Of a DNA stretch of 64,000 bases, positions 37,712 through 49,621 are shown in pieces. Positions within the stretch are counted from its first letter, which is position 1; each line of letters begins with the position of its first letter. Origin of the DNA: Aptenodytes patagonicus (taxonomy: Eukaryota > Chordata > Aves > Sphenisciformes > Spheniscidae); contig NC_134950.1 of NCBI RefSeq assembly GCF_965638725.1, positions 7,440,101 through 7,504,100 on the forward strand. The letters are read 5' to 3'. The notes under the pieces were generated by a model. That model saw nothing but the letters and a program-made list of their open reading frames with translations, ran no database searches and was not told where the DNA came from. Position numbers and translations under genes: made by a program.

Positions 37712-37796
37712 TAATTTTTAGTTCCTGTAAACATCCTACACTCAGCTATAACAAGTGGTAGGGCTGGGGGGTGGATGTTTACTTCAACTGACTTGG
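37712..37796 (+). ncRNA. MIR30B: microRNA precursor mir-30b
   Basis: The 5' arm at 37726-37747 has the miR-30 seed (GUAAACA) and the miR-30b-specific CCUACACUCAGCU. The 3' arm at 37764-37785 (CUGGGGGGUGGAUGUUUACU...) is the star strand, differing by one base (A to G) from the human form as I remember it. About 15 of 18 stem positions next to the mature arm pair, with a three-base internal bulge at the Drosha side. It lies downstream of mir-30d in the same orientation. It shares seed targets with miR-30d, so the two form one regulatory output. Precursor borders are approximate. Confidence 0.97.
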
Positions 37797-37866
37797 AAAG
37801 GCAGCTTTCCTCAATGATCAAGTGACATATTGGCAAGAACGGAATACTATTTTTCAGTAGTATTCA

Positions 37867-38026
37867 AATAAACATTGTATTGTAAATAATTTCTGTGGAA
37901 GTAGTATGTATTTCTATAAATGTCAATATTCAAATTGTGATTTATATTGGCTGTATAAAGGCATACATGTTTATCGTGAAGCAGTCTAACTGATGAAATC
38001 TGTATCTTTTTCTAATTGCAAATAAA
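37867..38026 (+). terminator. Possible polyadenylation signals 3' of mir-30b
   Basis: Canonical AATAAA hexamers at 37867-37872 and 38021-38026 are each followed by T/GT-containing sequence. They could end the host RNA. Such hexamers are frequent in AT-rich DNA, and a candidate exon at 40511 argues that some transcripts continue. Confidence 0.25.
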
Positions 38027-38041
38027 CTGTGATAATACATC

Positions 38042-40510
38042 TTCGCTTGAAAAGTAACTTCTGATGCCCTGATGATAGAGAAGTAATCTAAAATCTTATA
38101 TTGAACGTTCAGTTCTCAGCTGCAGCAGTGATTTATTACTTGTTACCTACTTGCTCACTGTCAAAGGAGGAATAGATACATTGGGTAATGCTAAAAAAAA
38201 CAAAACCCAAACCAACAGATCATTAAAGCAGTAAAACTACTAAGATTTAACCATTTCTGCTGCCCTTTATATCTAACAAAATGAGAAACATCTCATTTTG
38301 ACGGGGAAAATCTGGATAGGAGAGCGAGGAAGGAGACGAGCATCTTTCGCTTTTCGTGTAACTCTTCTTACATCGTGTCTTCTCTCCTGGAATCCCATTC
38401 CTACTAGCGATGGATGCGTTGTTAAATGAAGTATGGCTCCAGCATTTGGAGAATATCAAGTACCAAATCTAACTGTTCAAAAAGAATGCAGATATTTTTA
38501 TTAAAATGAAAGAATGAAGGACATTGGATTCGTCATCATTGTGAAGCATAACCTGGTTTCTTGAGGACCATTTTTACAATTTTGTATGTCCATGAGTTTT
38601 TGAAAGGCTCAGACCCTGAGGTGTAACATTTCTTACTTGCAAGGCAAATACATTATCAAAATTATCAAGAGAATTTTTCTGCATTTAAATTCACATACAT
38701 GAGCACCTTTTTGTTAAGAGTTAAGCTCTTTGCTGTGCTTTTTATTTTTTGCTTCCAAACTAAAAGAGGTCTTTTTAACTTGCAGAAGTCCTTGTGGGTG
38801 GGTTATGTGTAACACATGGCACTGCAAACAATTGCATGCAAGAAAATGCATCAAATTCTCTATTTACACAGAATTCTAGTGTGTGAACACTGCAGTACAG
38901 CCATGTATTTACTGTGTGTACATGTCTATGCATGTGAAAAGTTCTAGTGGAGTTTGATTTAGTGCATCTGTTTAACGCATTGACTTTTTCCAGCTGGGGT
39001 GAACTAAGGAAGCATGAGGGATGCGAGTTGTCCTCCTCAGGAGGGACCGTGTAGTTCAAAAAAGCTTACCTCCAGAAAAGAATCTGCATGTCTCTCTGTT
39101 CCCCAGAGTTAGATGCCTCGTGGCATCCCTAACTATGTCTGAGAGCACTTCGCTCGAGGTTGCTGCGGTATATCTTCTCTCTGTTCTGAAGAAGCATCCT
39201 ACTGTGAGTTGCCCTGCTCTGGGAATGTCGGGTTTTGACAGCAGGACAGAAGCACGGAGAAGGCGGTGAGAGGCGAGGATGTACCTGTGAAGCTGGAACA
39301 TGTTGCAGCTCTGCTTTTGTGTGTTACGTGGTGATTAATGTTGACATATGCTCTTGACCTATTTCACTAATGATTTTCTACCCTTGCTCATTAAAAGGAA
39401 CACGCAGTGCATGCACAGCTCTGTATTGCATCACTGAGTGCGGTGAAATGCACTTGCTGTTCTTTCTCAATCTGGGTCGGTTCCCTTCCTCGGTGTATTC
39501 TGCGGCGCCACATACTGCTGTAGCCGAGGGATAGTGCAGTGACCAAAAAAAGGGTCTGATGGCAAGAAAGAATCCTCAAATCAACATTACCGCTGACCAA
39601 AAGGGGTAAAGATTCATCTTTTCAGCAGGTGCCTCTATCTGGAACTAATTGGTAGGGTGGATAGTGAGTAAACAATCTGAGCAGATGTGGATGTGTATTT
39701 GGTGTTTCAGCAGGTTTGTTTTAAATGCATTTGAGATCCAGAATTCATATTGCAGAAATGTAAATATGACCAAAACTAGAGTCTTACTGGTTTTTTATTA
39801 TCAAAAGAACAGTTGTGACTGCTTTTGATGGGACAGTTAAAAATCAAGTAGGGGTAAAATGTTAAAATTGGTAAAAACAAAGAGCCTATTGAAGCTTGAA
39901 ATTTAATTACCATATTTTGAATATTTGGGGTCTGCATTAGTTTGAGTTCTATAATGGTTTCACGCTTGGGGGGTTAAATTTTGTTTAGCTACTCCTTGGA
40001 TAAATGGGCAGTAGAGTAGGTTATAATGATACTCTCGTAAAACAATTTCAAGTAGTTTGGCTCCTCCTAAGGGAGACAACACACTGAAAAGTGTCAGGAC
40101 CAGTGTCATGAGATGAATTTTCTAATGGTAAGCCAAGCTGTTGGGGTGTTTTTGTTGGTTTTTTTAGGGAGGCTTTGATAGAATGAGCATTGTGCCAGTG
40201 CATCCTTCTATGTGCTTGGCTGCACATGCAGATGTTGTAAAAGCGTAAGCTGCTAACTTATTTTACTTTCTGTGACAGTCTTAATTTGAGAATTAAATAG
40301 ATTAATTCCCGTACTCTTTCTCCTCAGCCATATTTATTGGGTAATGTTTGTCAGTCTAGTTTGTGCTAAAGTAAAACAAGAAGTTAAACTTCTAACCTAG
40401 AATATGTGTTCAAAGAGTCCAAGCATAAAATAACACTGCGGAATTTGAAGCTCTGCGTTAAATCACGTAGTTCACTTTTTTCTTCCATTGTGTTGCTGCT
40501 TTTTAAACAG
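38042..40510 (+). other. Gene-poor sequence 3' of the microRNA pair
   Basis: Unique AT-rich sequence with no recognised gene, RNA or transposon. A slightly GC-richer patch at about 39000-39300 gives short open frames on both strands with no known domain. Confidence 0.45.
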
Positions 40511-40635
40511 ATAAGTCATAATCCCATGGTGCCAGTGACGGCATAAAACAAAATTGGATAAATAGCTGGGAAAAGGATACAGTGTGCATGACTTATAAGA
40601 TTGTCTGGAAGTTTTACATAGATACTGCAGCAACG
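40511..40635 (+). ncRNA. Candidate noncoding exon downstream of mir-30b
   Basis: 125 bases bounded by a strong acceptor (TTGTGTTGCTGCTTTTTAAACAG is the preceding run) and a consensus donor (CAACG|GTAAGTCA). All three frames contain stops, so if real it is noncoding or UTR. It could be a distal host exon or an alternative 5' exon of the next + strand gene. Confidence 0.35.
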
Positions 40636-43600
40636 GTAAGTCACTTAACGTTAGCCAAAAATTAAACTTCTCTTGAAAAACACATAGGCACAGTTAATGG
40701 TTTTTTTCATGGCAATTTTGAAAATGCGCATTTCCTCTTCTGATTAATTCCTCCTGGTTTTGTCTTATGCTAAAAATCCAAACGCTTATTTAAATGAAAG
40801 TACATTGGATACCCACCTTTCTTGTCTGTTGTGGCGTTCACTGAGATTGTTCTTCCCCTAATTCAGTGCACTCCCTCTTAAGCAGCTATGCCAGTTCTAA
40901 CCAGCTTAGTTCACGTTTTGTAGGGGTTCTGCCTGTGTGGCGATTAAGGGCATAGGTAAAACCACTTAAAACTTCCACATAATACTCTTGAATCACTACT
41001 GAATCCACACGATTCTGTAGTAGTTGAGTGTGCGTAGTAAGAGTCTTAACTCTGATGCTGAAGTTCAGGAAAGCTCTGGGTTGTTTGGGGTTTTCTTTCC
41101 CCCTCTGTTAAGGAACAGCAGACCCCTAACGTGTCCATCTTTAAAAGAGGGGAAAGCCTCACCCATGAAACAATGCTTGGGGCCTGTAAGCCGAATGAAG
41201 GAAATGTCGTTCATGTCAGTCTGGATCATTTGTTGTCTGATAACATCGCTTTCTCAGTAGAGAAATAATTTCCTGTAAACAATATGGCTTTATCTATCTT
41301 TAAACCCTGCCATTTTAATAAAGTGGAAAATTGTTCTTCCAAACTTTACACAAGCTTTATCTTTGACAGGAAAAAAGGGAGGTGGCAGGGATGAAAGATG
41401 CTTTGTGAACTGAACTCTGTTTACTTAAGGTTATGGAAAACATGCTGAAAACATATACATTAAGTGCATAGCTTAATGCATTTTTTTATAAGCCATTTCC
41501 CCAAATAGTAATAAATCAGTTGAATTAACTATCTACTAACTAGGAGAAAATGTGATATATTAATAATCTTTTTTGGAGATGTTTCACCCTTAAAGTCTAA
41601 GGAATTTGTAAGCTAGCAAATCTCACCTTGACCTGGATTCCAATTTAGTATTAATAGTCAACAGAAACGTTACAGCTGAGTGCGATTTCATGAAATATGC
41701 TCTCTTTTGTGCCTGCTGCACATGAAGCCTTGTCTATCCTATTAAACTGTCTGCTGGAGCTATTGTAGGTTGCTTCCCCCCTCCTACCTGCAATGGAGAC
41801 ATAACATATACCCAGTATTTCCACTTTCACAGCTCCTCTGGTTCTCCAGGCGCAGGCACTTCTCGGTTGCCTCACGTGCCGAGGGTTTTACTGGTCTAGC
41901 TCTGTCAGCTGGAGACACAAATCTCATACAGTCGCCTTCAGAGAAGCGTTAATGAAATCCTTCTTCTGCTATTAAACAAAGAAACACCCCCTACCCCTTC
42001 TTGCATAAATTAGTCTTTAAAAAAGCTGGTGTTACGGGACAGAGGCAGGAAAACAAGAAGCAAACTGGATCTTAACAGACTGAGGAATCTTCATGAGAAG
42101 GGGGAAAAAAAGGTACTTTAAAATAGAGTTTTCAGGTCAGAGGCACAGTGTATGCGTGGTGTTGGTGCTAGAGGCCAAGGCCAAGAGAAGATCTGTTGGC
42201 TTCTGCTTCAAGACACCGAGTTAAGTGAAGTGAAAGCTGCAGCTACAAACTGAAAAATTGCTTCCTAACTTTTCTTTGAAAAGCTGAAAAAGGGGAAAAA
42301 AACCCAAAAATGGCTATCTTAACTGAAGTAACCTGTTGTCTTTCAGAGAATTGAGGTATTCCTTTGTATCTTAAATTTACTGCTGCTTCCCAGTTTTATT
42401 TGCTAAAGCTGATTAAAAAATCAAAGAACACCACAAAAAAAAAAAAAAGGAAAAAAATAAACACCAACCCTGTCATTTTTAGATGCGTAGAGACTTGTTT
42501 TCTAGAAAAGTTACTTCCAAATTAGAAACCCAGGGAAGGGAAGGAGGAGCGCTAAAATTCGGAACTAAATTTTTTAAGAATCTTATATACGCAATATCAG
42601 TTTCAATTCAGAGGACACTTGTGCAGTTTGAGATTTTTCAGTCAACTGTGTAACTCTTTGAGTAGTTTTTAAATGACAGCTACATGCTAAGAACAGAAGC
42701 ACCGCTTTGCATAAACAGTTTCATACAGGGCTGTTTGCTGCTGCACCTCTGTAGTTAGACCATATCATTTAGAAGTTCTAATGATAAATCCTTAAAATGC
42801 CAGATTTGAATTGGAGATGACAAAATTTTAATGCTCATTTTGATGCATGTTAATAAACTTAAACTTTTAAAGAATAAAATAGGTTGTTTCTAATTCCAGT
42901 CAAGGAGCATTCAGAAGATGCTTAATTTTGGTTAATATACCCACTCCATATATTCAATAATGTGAGAAATTCTTGTTTTCTACAAGGGAGTTATGCATAA
43001 GTGGGATTTACACTTATTTGTATATTATGTATGTAAACAAAGCTGTTGAAGCCAGTTTAAGCTCCAGGGAGAGCAGGACTGGACTTCTGTTTTTGTCTTA
43101 ACTTCTTGGGACGACATTAAAATGCAGAGACATCTTTAGTTTTGCCAATTTGCCATATAAGCTTTCTTTTCCCTTCTTGATGCCTAAATACCACAGTATG
43201 TGCCATGTGTGCTGCTAGAGAGTAAGTGGGTGGCAGTATGATAAGAACATTTTCCATTATTTCACTTGTACATCGTGCTTTGTATTGAAGTTTGGGTCCA
43301 AAAATGGCTCCAGATTAATTTTATATGCATTTATGCCAGAACAAGTGAAAGTGTTTTAAGCTAAATGGAACCAAGATACTCGTTTTCTCACGTGGAGTTA
43401 ATCAGGAACAGCTAGGGGTTTTTAACTACTAGGATATGTGCTCTCAAATGCTACTACTGACGTTCATGTTCTTGCATTATTTGTTTACTTGAGCTGAATT
43501 TTTCAAACTCTGCTTCATATTCTGCTGCTTGGTAGTGAACTTCTGGAAGCGCGGACTGGTTAGTTTTTGGCTTGCAGGGGAGTGGTGGTGTCACTAGTCC

Positions 43601-44524
43601 ATCGCATCCGCTCGACCTGTTCTGTTACCTCTTGCCTTCACAACTCCCGTCGGACCTGGGGGGAAGCGTCTGTGCAGAACCAAGCCTGTCAATACCTGTG
43701 ACCTCTTCAGCAGGGGCGAAATGATTTCGTTCAACTGCAGAACGCTTGCCTGTATTGTAAAATACGTTGTGTTTTAAAGACTTGTTTTAATTCAAATCGC
43801 AATGTTGAAGAGAAACTTCCACTTCCAAGGACCTGATTACATTTACCTAAGAAAGTAACATCACTTACTGAAGAATTCTGCATGTCAGCAAAGTGCTGCT
43901 TTACCTTGTTGGAGTCTTCCTTTTTTCTGTCAAGTAGTCCAGGCTCCTGCAGAGTTTTGGGTCCAAAACTGAAATTCTGATGATGAGGCATATGTCCCAC
44001 TACCCCAAACTATTTTGATGCAATTAATATAAATGCTATTTAAAGCAAGGTTACTTAAATGAAGGAACTGATTATTGAAAGGTGTCTTCCTTCCTCCGCT
44101 CTTGCGGCAGGACGTTCCCGCAGCGTTGAAGGGTCCTACCAGGCTTGTGTTGTGTTTGTCTCAGTTCGTACACGACAAAAAAGTCTGAAGCTTCACCCAC
44201 TTGTATTGAGACATTCTGGCTCTCACGTGCTGTGCAGAGCACTGCTGGTCCTTGGGAATATACCAGCTAGCTGGATGATGGGAACAAAGAACCGCCTTGA
44301 CATAACCATCACCAATTTCCCTTCCTGAAGATTGCTCCTGTGGCCACAAGGGCTAGTTATTTTCTAATGAACGATTTAAAAAAAAAAAAAAAAAAAAAGG
44401 GAATAGGCAGAACACATTGTAGTGTGGCCCTAATCACAAAATGGCGTTCCCCACAGCTTGCCATTACTGTGCAGTGAATTTTCGTGCAGGAACTTAGTAT
44501 TGCTATTTCTGTAATAAAGTTTAC

Positions 44525-44571
44525 GTACTCCCATTAAGTAAGTAAGTAAAGTAAGTAAGTACTCCCATTAA
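44525..44571. repeat. (AAGT)n array flanked by a 13-bp direct repeat
   Basis: GTACTCCCATTAA occurs at 44525-44537 and again at 44559-44571, enclosing an interrupted run of AAGT units. The arrangement suggests slippage or local duplication within a microsatellite. Confidence 0.8.
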
Positions 44572-45341
44572 TAAAGCCCGCAGTATCAAGTGATGTTATC
44601 AGACACACACGCACGTATAGATCTGCCCCTCTATCTGGACAGGAAATACCGGCACGTCACTACTTCCATTGCACTCTTCCTTTTTCTGAAGCTTGTGGTC
44701 CCCACTGTGTATACCTGCGTGTCAGAAAATGAGAATTACTAGGCTTCTGAATTTTTTGGTGATGTTGTGGTGATGTAGGGTTTTTTAACTGGACCCTGTT
44801 GATCTTTATTTTTTTTTTCTAGAAATAAAAACACTTTGGCACTTACATTGTTAGGAACAAATGTTTTGGGAATTCCTAGATTGCGATGTTTAAAAGACAC
44901 TTTTAAAGCAAATAGAAGAACATGTTTATGGCGAATTTATATTTATTTTGTGGGGTGTAGTATTGGTCCTCAAGGTTGGTTTTTTTTAATCCACTCACAT
45001 AATTAAGGTTAAGAGCTTTGTCCAAACTTAGAAATTGTAGAGCGTTCCAGTTGGTTCTTTTCAGACGGAGAATTCCGTTACTTGCAATAAAGGAATTCTT
45101 TATCTTTCACTCCTACTTGTCTCCTCAGAAGTAAAGGAAGAGTTCTCCCTCTCAAGGAAAGAGAACAGGGAAGCAAGTGCTGGTAAGGCAAAATCAGAGT
45201 GTCTCTGGTGGCCTTCGTCTGAGAAGACAGGAAAGGGAGGAGCGAATCCTCCAAGTTTAACAAAGACAGAGGTACGAAGGACCTTTTTTTGCCAGTTTCC
45301 AGAGTACAAACCTTATTTGTAGACAGTAAAGAGAAGAAAGG

Positions 45342-45405
45342 ATTATCCAGTGAACCAGGTTCACTGGATAATGTTCACAAGGATCCAGAAATGTTCACAA
45401 GGATC
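45342..45405. repeat. Perfect 15-bp palindrome followed by a 16-bp tandem duplication
   Basis: ATTATCCAGTGAACC (45342-45356) and its exact reverse complement (45358-45372) are separated by one base. Directly overlapping the right arm, AATGTTCACAAGGATC occurs at 45370-45385 and again at 45390-45405 (period 20). Such a combination is typical of a replication template switch rather than a mobile element. Confidence 0.85.
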
Positions 45406-48400
45406 TCTCTCCCTTTTTGTTTGTTTTATAGGAGGTGGCTTTTTGCTTGGTAGTTAAATTTGTTAGATGCAGCCATCTGAATGCAGTTTTGAAGAATTGC
45501 TGTGGCCTAACAGGGGTTGTTGTAAGACTGCCTTGATCTCTAAGGGTTGAGCAAGTTCAGGCTCCCTTTGCTTAGAGCCAGTATCAGGAACAGGTACATA
45601 ATTTTTCGCTGCTCTAAACAGCCTGTTCTTCACTCCGAGCTCCACGTAAAGGCATGGAGTTGGGAATATCGAGCTGGTTTGTGTTTTAAGGAATTTGCAT
45701 TATCAGGGTTAGTTGCAGCTAGGAATATTTCACAAGGGTATCTTCCAGGGGGTTCACAAGACGGCATTTTCTTAGGTGTGGAAAGATACCAGGCAAGTCT
45801 TGCAGATGATATCGTCCGGGGAAAGAGGATTCACCAAATCCTCTAATTCGGAGAACGCTTCTGTGAAGGCCCAAAAGCTTAATTGGTATTATGAAGATAA
45901 ACGGTCCATCTCTGACAACCAAATTGTCATAACAAACATTACATAGGACAGAGCCCAATCTCAGAGGTTTCTGGACACGTGGCGATCAGTGTTCATATTT
46001 TATGTAGAATAGGAAAACTTCACAGAGCGTAAGAATCCAAACTTTTTGAGATTATGAGTAAAAAAACAGAAAAAATCAAAAATATGAAAGTGAATCGGGT
46101 GAGAATATCCCACTTACAAATGATTTTCTAATTCTCAAGGATTATAAGGTAATTAGGTGCTGAAGTAGCCCTGAAAATAGTATTTCCCAAGTCAGCATGC
46201 TACGTGACAATTTTATCTTCTGCTACTTGAAGGTTTGCCAATGTGTGGTGTTCTTATGACTTCTGTCACAGAGATGCAACAAAATATTAAGCAAAAGGAA
46301 GTATTCTGCGTACTGTTTGATCACTCTTGGTTTTAAGTACATTAGACGTACACTGTGACACAGACCCACTCAACTGACTGGTAAATACGGGAATATGGGG
46401 AAACTTGCTCCTAATTTATTCTCAATGTTATGAGAACACTTTTATAAGGATTTTCAGTGCTTTGTAGGAATAGTTTAAATGGCACACTTTGTAACTTTAA
46501 TCCTGAGAATTTTTTTTGCTAGTTAAACTTTCGTTGGCTAGCAATACTTAAACACAGAGTCGGTGGGGAGAGAACAAGTAATATGTCTCTTTACTGTGAA
46601 ATGGAAAAAACCTTCATTTCTTCAAGGTATCTAAGAATCAGTATTTGACCATACTATAAACTGATTTTTCTGAACCAAAAATGGGATGTAATTTTACTGA
46701 AGTATGTTAAATATAAGGAGACTAAAAAAAAAAAGTATCAGAGTGGTAGATTCTGTTTGCCCATTTCTTTTAAACTAAGATACTAAAAAATGGCAAAAAT
46801 GCCTCCCCCCCTCAAAGAAAAAAGAGCTTCATGCCCAAACTGAAACTCCCTATTTATTTTCTAGTAAATCATGATGTGACAACATACACAAGCAGCCCAT
46901 CTGTATAATGTCATCTATTTACTGCCACTGTCCTGAGCACAGCTGCTCTTTGGAGTTGCTCCTTCTGAACATCTGTTAAAAATGAACTCATTACCCTCGA
47001 AAACCTTCATTAAAACTCGCTGTGTGTCAGGTCTGATAAGGCTGGGTTTTCCATCAGGGTTAGGTGCTGTTCTGAGACAGCTGCCTGCCCCACTGAGCAG
47101 TATGCCATCTGACTCATATCTGTATGGATGTTGTCTCTCTAATGCCCTATTGTAAACACGGTGGGCTAAGGACCTTTTCACTTGCTTGTTTATAGTCTTT
47201 CTGTTCTGCAGGAATGCTAACAGGGATGTTACATCTCCCACTAGTAAATATATTTGCATCTACATTTAGCTCTGGCTTCCTCTCATTAGAAAACTTGGTG
47301 AAAACTAAGTTAAGAAGTTGTGAGGAATCTTTTTCACGTGTGTTCTCTACGTTATGATTACGTGCTTCTTGATCAACTAAATTGATTGGCCCTCTGTAGG
47401 CTTTCGGTGAAGCACAGATTTCCCAGATTTCTAAATATTTTGCTCCTTTCTGAACCTTTTTGAGTTTTTGCTACTGCACTTAAAAGTCCCTATTTTTAAT
47501 CAGTGACGTCAGGAAATGAAAACTTTCGCCATTTCACATGTTTAGTAGCAGACAATAAATATTTAAATAATCTTGGATGGTCTTTCATGGTAAGAGTAAA
47601 GTTTTAGATATAGTTTTTCATCTTCATTTTTTTTAAGACTAGAAAAATCTATTGCATGTTGAACAATCAGAAATAATTTCCATACAGATCTTCATCTTAA
47701 AACTTTTTTTCTGTTTCTTTTGACTGCTTAAAGTGCAAGTTTAAGGTATTGTCCCATAAAGGCTGTATGCATGGTAGTGGTAAGAAAAATCAAGATCTAA
47801 TGAAGTTTTTTCTAGGGCTACGCTGATAAGAATGTTAGCTTATTACTACTTCAGCTGCTGAAGCAGTAGTCAGTATTGTGGGATGTACAACGAAGTCTGC
47901 AATACCTTACTAAAACAGCCCCTTTTGATGTAGAAGCATTTTAGTTAAACCTCATATCTCTTTTTTTCGATAAATGCCTTTTTTGATTTTACAAGCAGGC
48001 AAGTACATTCTGTGCATCTGCGAACTGTTGTATAAAGTTAGGAGGAGTTTATGCTCTTTGGTTTAGGGATAGAAAAGTTTCCTCCTGTAAATAAGATGTA
48101 GGCTAAGACTTGAATCTGTCCAACGTACAGGCTACATCAATACTGATAAATACACTTGCTCCAGGGAGTGATTCTTTTCCCCCGGCTCTTTTCCCACCAC
48201 CACCCAAAAGACTGCACCCACAGTGCTCAGGGCTGTCCCCTCTAGACCGGCTGCACCCGCTTTACGTAGCGCTTGACATTGGATCTCGTCCATCACCCGC
48301 GTAGTGCCCTGTCACAAGACAAATACATGGGTGTGTATTCCCTCCTTTCCTTTTCAGAAGTGTCTGAGACCAGGGGGCTGTGCTGTACCTCATTGGAGCC

Positions 48401-49621
48401 GTGTTCTCGGGGCAGGAAACTGAGGTACATCTTGCATGCCTGGGGGTGATGGTGGGGGTGCATTCTGGTGCCCCAAGGTGCAATGGTAGCATTGCTTGGG
48501 TGATGTTAGAGGACTCTAGGGCAAGAGGAGCCCACTTGGTGGGCTAGTAGAAGGTGTTCCTGAAGCAAAATGGTCTTAAAACTCCAGGGTGACTGTTTTG
48601 GAGGGAACCAATTCTGCACAGTCCGAAAGAAAGCTTGGGGATTGATATAATCAATCTAAGATGTTATTTAATGGCACAGACATACTCATTCAATTCCTAC
48701 TTTGCTCTAGTCTGTTTCTTGCCCTCCTTCCACTAACTGTGCCATTCAGCCCCCTCATCTTGCCACCAGTATATCCTAGTCAGGTATGTCCATGGTTGTA
48801 GTCATCATCATACCTTGATGTGGAGGGATTGGGGAAGACGCTCAGCTGCTTGCTGTTGCTCTCTGATACACCTCGGTGAATGAGGACAATACCTTCTGCA
48901 GACTCCACAGCCATGTTACGGCCCTCTCCTGGACTACTGATGGCGCTGCTTCCCTCCAGGAGTAGAGGAACAGGAACATCTCTAGTGCATTACATGTCTT
49001 TTGTGAGGGGTGACTGAGAAAGGTTGTCCAGGGATCTGTATGGGCTTGTAGATGGTGGAAAGAAAAGTTGAGTTTCCGCAGTTCCAAACCAATTGTTGGG
49101 GGACGGAAGGAAGGATGGAAGGGGGGAAGGAACTGTGTGTCAGAAGGGCTAAGAAGGCAGACAAGATAGGAGAGGAAGGGCTACAGGCCTTCATTGCCAG
49201 GCTGGTAGCTTTTAGGTAGGCATCAGCTCTTTTTGGGGGGAAGGGGAGAGGGAGATGCAGTGATAATTCAAGCCTTCCCTAAAGCCATAGATGGCAGGCT
49301 TCAGTTTGCCCTGATGGACAAACAATCACTATCTGGGCTTCCCCAGTAATAGGGATGAGAAGCTTTCCCTGCCTCTCAGGAGTCAGGGAGAGGACTGAAA
49401 TGCGTATTTCTGCGTGACAGTGGGCATGTGGAAGTTTGCACTATGCCAAGCTCTGACCTTTCACTGACAGCTTCGGTACTGAAGCTCTTGCAGACATGGC
49501 CTGCATGCATGAGAACTGCAAGGTACATGAAGGTTCTGCTGGTCCTTGGACAGATTTCCTCCAGTGTGTCTAGATGGGATATTGGAAAATCCTAGAGTAC
49601 TGAACTTCCCTGAATTTTTGT

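Larger units (their letters stand above)
40636..49621. other. Intergenic or intronic sequence, no gene recognised
   Basis: 9 kb without recognisable transposons or coding exons. It contains A-runs (42434-42448 and 21 bases at 44378-44398), the AAGT array at 44525-44571, the palindrome at 45342-45372 and GGAA-rich sequence at about 49107-49131. GC content rises at about 48150-49600, but no gene family is apparent there. Open frames on either strand are short and unrecognised. Confidence 0.45.

Noticed and set aside
44378-44398. 21-base A-run considered as the tail of a processed pseudogene
   Set aside because: The upstream sequence shows no gene-like open frame or known transcript and no target-site duplication was seen; birds also have few processed pseudogenes because CR1 rarely mobilises mRNAs.
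46915-47259. 114-codon minus-strand open frame
   Set aside because: Unrecognised sequence, no splice or promoter context, and composition like its surroundings.
48300-49600. GC-richer stretch considered as an LTR element or gene remnant
   Set aside because: No TG...CA ends, primer-binding site, polypurine tract or protein motif could be identified by eye; left as unclassified.
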